From: Stomoxys calcitrans
Lineage: Eukaryota; Arthropoda; Insecta; Diptera; Muscidae
Direction: 5' to 3'
Length of the DNA stretch: 64,000 nucleotides
Assembly: GCF_963082655.1 (NCBI RefSeq)
Contig: NC_081556.1
Coordinates: 68,743,227-68,807,226 of the forward strand
A model generated the notes under the pieces. It was not told the DNA's origin, ran no database searches, and saw only the letters and a program-made list of their open reading frames with translations. Below are positions 57,611-64,000 of the stretch, piece by piece; the first letter of the stretch is position 1; each line of letters begins with the position of its first letter. The translations under genes and the position numbers were made by a program.

Positions 57611-58440
57611 TCTTTGGAACTTCATCCCAAAAGGATATTAATAAATTAGATCGATTTTTAATTTAGCTCTACACCCAATGAATCTAGTCAGCTGATATCA
57701 GGAAACACTCTTTGCTGATATTAAGTTAACAATTTTTGACTCTTGAATGAATCCGTGCAAAATTTTTTGAACTGCTAAACAACAATTGGGGCATTTATTA
57801 TATACTAATAACAAAAGGTGCCAATATTGTCGGTTAATGTTTTGTTTTAAGACATACATATAATTACAGTAATTATTTTGTCTGTTGTTATGTAAATTCG
57901 TTAAAAAATTAGCAAATCACAGAAAATTTGATAAAATTTTAACATTTTATGATTGTAACATTGAGAGATAAAATTAAATGTAATTTTCTTAAATTTTTGA
58001 GATGGTTTTATTTTTCTATTATTATTGAAAAACTGCAGAAAATTTTTGCTGTTTTTGGCAACAAATTACTGCTTTTCCATTTTCTGCTGTTACGGCAAAC
58101 ATTTTTGCTGTTTTTACTGACAAATTTCTCTGAGTGTAAAAGTGTGCCATGGTGCTCGTCGAACTAGAAAAATTTCAAACATGCTTATTGAGCCGAATTT
58201 GTACACCATAGAAGATTATAGGTACATATTTATTAGCTTGTAAACTTATAAATGCAATTCTTTTTAAAAGACAAGGCCCCCTAACCAGAACTTTTGAATA
58301 AGTTAAAGAATACAAAAGCTGGCAGAATAATGGACTCAGTTCTACAGCAGTTCAACAGAACCTCAATGTAAAACTTCCAACTATATTTTAAATTTGATCC
58401 GACTCTTATCGATATTTTATTTTTATTTTATATTTTCGAG
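57611..58440. other. AT-rich DNA with TTGCTGTTT repeats
   Basis: The words TTTTTGCTGTTTTTxxxxACAAAT recur at 58044 and 58102, and related text is at 61395-61460. These may be decayed ends of one DNA element family. Nothing coding. Confidence 0.35.
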
Positions 58441-58600
58441 TGAAAGCTCTAAAAGAGACTATCCAATGGAAATCGGAGGGCTTTACTTTCTTTTATACAG
58501 ACGGCTGCAAATGCAAGGATAATGTAAGCCTCAGTATTGTGGAGAACCGAAATCAAGTTAGAATATTCAACTTACATCAACATATAGCTCGACTTTTTCT
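58440..58600 (+). pseudogene. possible RNase H fragment of a LINE
   Basis: An open frame reads ALKETIQWKSEGFTFFYTDG then CKCKDNVSLSIV. FYTDGxxxxDxxxLxI resembles the first catalytic Asp region of LINE RNase H domains. It is short and isolated. Confidence 0.35.
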
Positions 58601-58609
58601 TTCAAAGGT

Positions 58610-59640
58610 ATAGCCAGCCATATGTAAATAGGCCAAATCGGTGTATATTTTGATATACCAATACTAAATTTCCCATGAACATTCAATTAACGAACAGGGG
58701 AAACTTCCAATTCACGTTTAAGCGCAATGATAAGGAGCCACGTTTTTATTGCCGAGTCCGAACGCCGTGCCGCATAGCGACACAATTTGATAGAGAAGGT
58801 TTAACATGGCAGGATACCTCACAAATGTAGCCAACGTGAGGGGAAAACCACCGCTGAAAATTTTTCTGATGTTAACACCGGGATTTGAAACGGGGCGTTC
58901 GGTGTCATAGGTGTATATGCTAACCTCTGCGACACCGTGGCCTTCCACCACTGTATATAGAGTTTATAACTGTCGTATAAATCGATCTTGGGTCTTACCT
59001 TCTTCAGTTTTTAGAGGGCGCAATACTTATCTGATTTGTCTAAAATTTTGCACATGGTGTTTTGTGCGCTAAGTATGGTCTTAGTCAGTCCATAAACTGA
59101 TCTGGCTGCCATATAAACCGATCTCCTGATCACATTTCTTGAGCCTCTGAGGGCGCAATTCTTATACAATTTGATTGAAATTTAGCACTGTTGGTATGAC
59201 CTCCAACGGTCTAAACCAGTCCATAACCTGATATAGCCGCCATTTAAATCGATATTCTGATTTGACTTCTTGAACTTCTAGACGGTTAAATTTTCATCCA
59301 ATATATATCCAATATATTGTAGCTGAAATGTTGTATATGTTATTTTGGCATGACCTCCAACAACTGTGCCAAGTATAGTCTAAATCGGTTCATAACCTGA
59401 CATATCTCCCATATAAACTGATCTTCCAATTTGACCTTTTGAGCCTCTGGAGGTCGCAATTATTACTTGATTTGCCTGAAATTTTTGAGATGGTATTTTT
59501 CTATGACATCCAACAGCCATGACAATTACGGTCCATATTGGTCGATAACTTGAAATAGCTCGTTCATATTTGAAAGGGTCATTCAATGAACTTGACAAAT
59601 GCTATCCATGGAGAAGGACATGTAAGATTCGAAATTTAGT
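58610..59640 (+). mobile_element. DINE-1-like repeat, subfamily A, old copy with nested SINE
   Basis: Begins with ATGTAAATAGGCCAAATCGG and is split at 58671-58946 by a SINE. It then has units with CGTATAAATCGATCTTGGGTC, CCATATAAACCGATCTCCTG and CCATTTAAATCGATATTC. It ends at a decayed 3' part ATCCATGGAGAAGGACATGT. The GTCY tract and both termini are missing. Divergence is much higher than in copies A2, A10 or A13. Confidence 0.7.
58671..58946 (-). mobile_element. tRNA-derived SINE (family S, copy 3)
   Basis: TTCCCATGAACATTC at the 3' end, CGAACGCCGTGCCGC, ATACCTCACAAATGTAGCCAA, and at the 5' end GCTAACCTCTGCG (A-box region, minus strand) with a decayed B box (GGATTTGAAACGG). Confidence 0.82.
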
Positions 59641-59749
59641 ACGGTGAGTTGTATTGAACACCTGCACATTCCTCCCGAAAACAGTGCAAACAGGATGATA
59701 ATTGGATGAAACTGCCATATATAAGTTTCTGGTCAAATAATGAGATCGC

Positions 59750-59900
59750 AACTTTTTATCACCAAAAATGATTCTTTTTTTTTTCATTCCCCCAGCATCA
59801 TTTTTACACTCAAGCAAGTTGTCGAAGCACTTTTTCACTCCGATTGAAATACCTCCAAAACAAGGTTTGAGGTGTTTCTGGCGACGAAAATCACTGACCA
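59750..59900 (-). pseudogene. possible mariner transposase C-terminal remnant
   Basis: Reads FSSPETPQTLFWRYFNRSEK in one frame and GVKKCFDNLLECKND in another. The latter recalls the KCFxNxxxRMxKCI ending of mariner transposases. No termini are visible. Confidence 0.3.
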
Positions 59901-60348
59901 CGCATTTTTATACCCTACACCACCACTGTGGTACGGAGTATTATAACTTTGTGCATTTGTTTGAAACGCTAAGGAGGAGAAGAGCTAGACCCATCGATAT
60001 GTATAGGTCACATTTGTTGTCCGATTATCATGAAATTTTGCACAAATCTCTTTTTGGTCCAAAGACAACGCTATTGATTGAGATGTTTCATTTTACGCCC
60101 CAGTACGTGTGCAAAATTTAATTAAAATCGGTTCAGGGATAGATATAGTTACCATATATATATTTTATCCGATATAGTTTTGAAGGCTGTGGTAGCCACA
60201 ATTTTGGTCCGATTTTCACAAAATTTAGCACGATATATTCTGTTAGACGTCCCAAAACGTGTGTGAAATTTTATTAAAATCGAATCAGATTTAGATATTG
60301 TTTCCCATATATATCTTTCATCCAATATGGCCTTTTAAGGCTATAGAA

Positions 60349-60884
60349 GCTACCATCTTCCTTTTCTGTGATGGCTGTGGTATTCTTTTGGAAGTCACAG
60401 TCCTCCATGAAGACTCAGGGACCGTGCGCGCTTTCTTCGTTCCTGTTTCGGCTTTGCCTCCCTTCACAGACTACTGTCTGGTGTCTCTATTGCGAGAGGT
60501 CTGGCTTGGTTTTCCCAGAGTACTCGAAAGTGGGGAGCTCTTTTTCTTCTTCAGCAATGTTATGCTCTTCCAGTGATCTGATTCTATTTCCAGCTTCCTG
60601 CACTTTCTCCCGATTGCGCTGCCCGTACATACTCCTCTGTATCCTTCCCGGGTCGCTTTCCCGGTCTACATGTGAGCTTAGCAAAGCCATCGTTCACTTC
60701 TGGCGTCATCCCTCTGCCCTAATCCCTCGATTCGGCTGTGATGACTGTTTCATTGACACTGTCGCTGTCTGAATTAGAGTCGGAAATGCCACCTTTACTT
60801 AAAGGCAGGGGACGAACTGTGCGTCCCTATGGTTTATCGGTCTCTTCCTCATTAATTAGTCTGACGACTAGTTGTCTTAGTAGC
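60349..60884 (-). pseudogene. gag-like fragment inserted in DINE C
   Basis: The minus strand encodes charged, low-complexity text (SDSDSVNETVITAES, then EYVRAAQSGESAGS, RNREKVQEAGNRIRSLEEHN and EEEKELP) in several frames. That suits a LINE ORF1 coiled-coil region. The edges AAGCTAC (60342-60348) and TAGCCACA (60877-60884) may mark a short duplication. No diagnostic domain. Confidence 0.4.
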
Positions 60885-61082
60885 CACAAGTTTTATCCGA
60901 TATTTACAGAAATTGATTAGATATGTTTTATTTGACGTCCCAATACGTGTGCAGAATTTCATAAAAATCGGTTCAGATTTAGATATAGCTCCCATATATA
61001 TCTTTCATCCGATATGGTCTTTTATGGCTATAGAAGCTACAATTTTGGTTCGATCTTTATGAAATTTAGCTTGGTTGGTCAA

Positions 61083-61482
61083 AAAGGAGCAGGTTTGCTC
61101 TGATGTGGGAGAGCTCCCCTTGTCAAGGTGAACAATGATTCGTCTTCTCTTCTTCTTTTTTCTCCCAAGACTTCAGGCAATCAAATCGTGGTATAATGCT
61201 CAGAGTTGACCGTCCTACGTTGCTCAAGCGACAATAGTCGCCACATAACCTGTTTTTCCGAAGAAACAGGCGACCGTTTGCTTCGATGTGCTTCTTCCGA
61301 GCCAAAATCGTCTTCGAAGACCCTCACCATCGATCGTTGTTTAGTTTCGGGCTCATGTTTGCTAATACAGCAGCCCTGTGTTTGCTGAAACAACAGCAAT
61401 GTCTGCCTTCCCATTTTCAGCTGATAAAACCGGTGTTTTAGCAAACTTTTTTGCTATTTTAAATAAAAAATTTGGTTGAGTG
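61083..61482. other. unassigned insertion in DINE C
   Basis: 400 bp without recognised motif interrupts the DINE. It contains TGCTGAAACAACAGCAATGT and TTTTTTGCTATTTTAAATAA, words shared with 57611-58440. Confidence 0.4.
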
Positions 61483-61527
61483 TATATATACCTGGGGTGG
61501 TGGGTATTCAATGCCATTTTTACTTGT

Positions 61528-62090
61528 TTTCTTATATTGTCGAAGCCTAGGACCTCCATTCGAAATTCTTCGGATACATTTGTTTGCACTTTTCTTTTAT
61601 AGATGAACCTTTAATCAATAAACTTATAGTTTGGTTACAATTTCAGCCATTTTCACCTATTTTAACCTCTGTATAAAGAACTTCTCTATAAAGAATATAT
61701 TTTTTTAAAGCGCAAGTTAAAATGATCAACCAAGCTAATCTTTCAATCTCGTTATAGCGATTTTTTTATTGAAGTTCACACAAAAAAAAAGGAATAGAGA
61801 GGTTGCCGTATTGTCTTCATTTTCCCAGTTATAGACGCCGTTTCCCTTACCCATTGTGAAGACTTTGTTGATGAAGAAATGTGGCAAAAACAAAAACAAA
61901 TCAAAATCATTCATATTCATATTTCATAGCCAAATAAAAATTCAACTTCTTTTTATATATGTATATGAATACACATGTTTGTTGTTTTATTTTTGCACTA
62001 TTTCAAATTAAACCTAATTATTGTCAGTTGCTCAGTGTTTAAATCAGAACTTAGTTACGATAAAGCCAATGCAATGTGCTTTAATACAGT
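61528..62090. other. unassigned AT-rich DNA
   Basis: No gene or repeat recognised. Confidence 0.4.
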
Positions 62091-62091
62091 G

Positions 62092-62230
62092 GAGAAAAGC
62101 GCACTGCGGTACGCCATTCGGAATCGACTTTAAAAGGAGGTCCCTTGTAATTGAGCTTAGACTTGAATCGGGCTGCACTCCTGATATGTGAGAAGTTTGC
62201 CCCCGTCCCTAATGGAATGTTCATTGGAAA
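62092..62230 (+). mobile_element. tRNA-derived SINE (family S, copy 4), 5'-truncated
   Basis: Contains GCACTGCGGTACGCCATTCGG, AAAAGGAGGTCCCTTGTAAT, TATGTGAGAAGTTTGCCCCC and AATGGAATGTTCATTGG, the 3' half of the family S body, in plus orientation. The tRNA-like head is absent. Confidence 0.82.
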
Positions 62231-62418
62231 ATTTTCAATTTTACACTTAACATGATGCGGTGATAAAACTATTGTCCTATTTTTAAATAGATGGTCAACT
62301 TACCGACTTTTAAGGAAACATTTTCTTTGGTGATAGATTATTTCCTTGATATAAAGGATTTGTTTATTTGGCATGGTAGATTAATAAATCTTTAAATTTG
62401 CGTTTTGTTATTAAAGAT
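62231..62418. other. unassigned spacer
   Basis: Nothing recognised. Confidence 0.4.
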
Positions 62419-63145
62419 AACAAGTAAAAAGGCATTAAGTTCGGCCGGGCCGAACATTGGATACTAGGAAGGTCTTAACCTACTCACTGTTTCAAATTTC
62501 AGCGAAATCGGGTAATAAATAAAGTTTTCATTGGCTTCAGACCCCTTATCGGCAAATCGGTCCATATGGCAGCTATATCTAAACATAGCTCGGGTATCAG
62601 AAGGCTAAAAATAACTCACTGTTTCAAATCTTAGCGAAATCGGATAAAAAATAAAGGCCTTCAGACCCAATATCGGAAGATCGGTCCATATGACAACTAT
62701 ATCTAAATATAGTCCGATCTGAATCATATTTAGATCAGTTGCCGGGAGGTTTAAAATATTGCACTTTTTTAAATTTAAGCGAAATCGGGTAATAAACAAA
62801 GCTTTTATGGCCTTCAGACCCTTTATCGGAAAATCGGTCTATATAGCTATATCCAAATATGGTCCAATTTGGCCCGTTCAAGAACTTAATCAGCGTGCAT
62901 CAAAAAGCATGTTTATGCCAAATTTTAGCTCAAAATTTCAATTTTTGGCTCTAGAATGATTACAACAGACGGATAGACGGACAGACGGATAGACTCTGTC
63001 CGGACGGACATCCTTAAATCGTCTAAGAATTTTACGATGATCCGAAATATATATACTTTGTAGGGTCGGAAATTGATATTTCAATGTGTTGCAAACGGAA
63101 TGATTAAATGAATATGCCCCCCATCCTACGGTGGTGGGTATAAAA
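62419..63145 (-). mobile_element. DINE-1-like repeat, subfamily B
   Basis: AACAAGTAAAAAGGCATTAAG start with the perfect hairpin TTCGGCCGGGCCGAA, three or four units with GCAGCTATATCTAAACATAG-type text, a GACGGATAGACGGACAGACGG tract and the end CATCCTACGGTGGTGGGTATA. It is shortened near the hairpin (TTGGATACTAGGAAGG). Confidence 0.9.
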
Positions 63146-63297
63146 ATCTAAAATGAAGGTCAAAATATCGTTGATAGTTAGGAAATTGACTTTGGGCCTG
63201 GACAACAGTGTACCTACCTTAGTTAAAGACGCCAAATAGCCTTAGAAATAGGAGCGTCTTCAAAGATTTATTTTTTTCAGGTTACGATGGTAAGTAA
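63146..63297. other. spacer between two DINE copies
   Basis: Nothing recognised. Confidence 0.4.
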
Positions 63298-64000
63298 AAC
63301 AAGTAAAAACGCCGCATTTGTCGAGTTCTTTTCCCGGCATCTCTTCTTCGGCAAAAAAAAGGATATAAGAAATGATTTGCTCTGCTATTAGAGCGATATC
63401 AAGATAGGATCCGCTTTGGACCACAATTAAATTATATGTTGGAGACCTGTGTAAAATGTCAGCCAATTCGAATAAGAATTGCGCTCTTTGTGAGCTCAAA
63501 AAGTAAAATAGAGAGATCGATTTATATGGGAGCTGTATGGGGCTATGGACCGATTCAGACCATAATAAACACGTATGTTGATGGTCATGAAAGAATCCGT
63601 GGTACAAAATTTCAGGCAAATCGGATAATAATTGCGACCTCTGAAGGCTCAAGAAGTCAAGATCCCAGATTGGTTTATATGGCAGCTAAATCAGGTTATG
63701 AACCGACTTGTACTTTATTTGACATAATTGTTGAAAGTAACAATAAAAAACGTTTTGCAAAATTTCAGCCAAATCGGATAGGAATTGAGCCCTCTAGAAG
63801 CTCAAGAAGTCAAGTCCCCAGATCTGTTTATATGACAGCTATATCAGGTTATGAACCGATTTGAACCATATTTGGCACAGTTGTTGGATATCATAACAAA
63901 ATACTACGTGCCAAAATTCATTCAAATCGGATAGGAATTGCGCCATCTAGAGACTCAAGAAATCAAGACCCCAGATATGTTTATATGACAGCTATATAAG
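63298..64000 (-). mobile_element. DINE-1-like repeat, subfamily A (copy A16), continues past the window
   Basis: ACAAGTAAAAACGCCGCATTTG start (hairpin and CCCTCCACC block deleted), GATATAAGAAATGATTTGCTCTGC and four units up to the window edge. An open frame at 63436-63864 is the repeat unit read in its open phase. Confidence 0.9.

Larger units (their letters stand above)
59908..61527 (+). mobile_element. DINE-1-like repeat, subfamily C, carrying two insertions
   Basis: 5' TATACCCTACACCACCACTG. Units contain CCGATTxTCAxxAAATTTxGCA, GACGTCCCAAxACGTGTGxxxAATTT and CCCATATATATCTTTCATCC, and the 3' end is TGGGGTGGTGGGTATTC then TTTTACTTGT. The units are split at about 60349-60884 and 61083-61482 by unrelated sequence. 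No GGCCGAA hairpin is visible. Confidence 0.78.

Overview
This window looks like repeat-dense intergenic or intronic DNA from a higher fly, probably a muscid such as Stomoxys or Musca. The genus is inferred from remembered repeat families, not from any search. It is AT-rich, has no bacterial-style gene organisation, and is mostly a palimpsest of nested, broken transposable elements. Only one stretch looks like a host gene: a minus-strand coding exon (34439-35019) for a short secreted protein of unknown function. It has a signal peptide and ends exactly at a consensus splice donor.

The dominant sequence is a DINE-1/INE-1-like (Helentron-associated) non-autonomous repeat, about 25 copies or fragments in three subfamilies. 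I call these A (ends TATACCCTCCACCAT), B (ends TATACCCACCACC) and C (TATACCCTACACCACCACT). A complete copy runs 5'-TATACCC subterminal inverted repeat, GTCY microsatellite, 153-bp tandem units, GGCCGAA hairpin, ...TTTACTTGT-3'. The same block order is known from Drosophila DINE-1. I give each copy the strand that reads from the TATACCC/GTCY end to the hairpin end.

Layout. 0.3-3.8 kb: R1/LOA-like LINE pieces split by a DINE and by Helitron ends. 3.9-5.4 kb: an unclassified GAAATAA/CCCC repeat and a SINE-like element with about 30-bp flanking duplications. 5.4-22.7 kb: mostly DINE copies, with two LINE families, a 203-bp hAT-type MITE, mariner derivatives and a tRNA-derived SINE. 22.7-26.7 kb: a LINE whose endonuclease frame is interrupted by an 1836-bp Helitron, which itself carries a DINE and a SINE. 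28.6-33.5 kb: DINE copies and a 960-bp deleted mariner. 33.5-36.8 kb: largely unique DNA holding the host exon. 36.8-39.2 kb: a minus-strand Helitron-like element containing a 5'-truncated LINE with a 15-bp target-site duplication. 39.4-47.5 kb: a long minus-strand I/Jockey-group LINE cut up by two DINEs, a SINE-like element and a palindromic mariner derivative, with a third DINE at its gag end. 47.5-51.6 kb: unique DNA, a (TA)n tract and a BEL/Pao remnant. 51.6-64 kb: more DINE copies, SINEs and LINE fragments.

Nothing here forms an operon or pathway. The interactions are historical: the nesting gives a relative order of insertions. No transposase or reverse transcriptase in the window looks intact. 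All repeat identifications rest on motifs read by eye and remembered family features; no database search was run.
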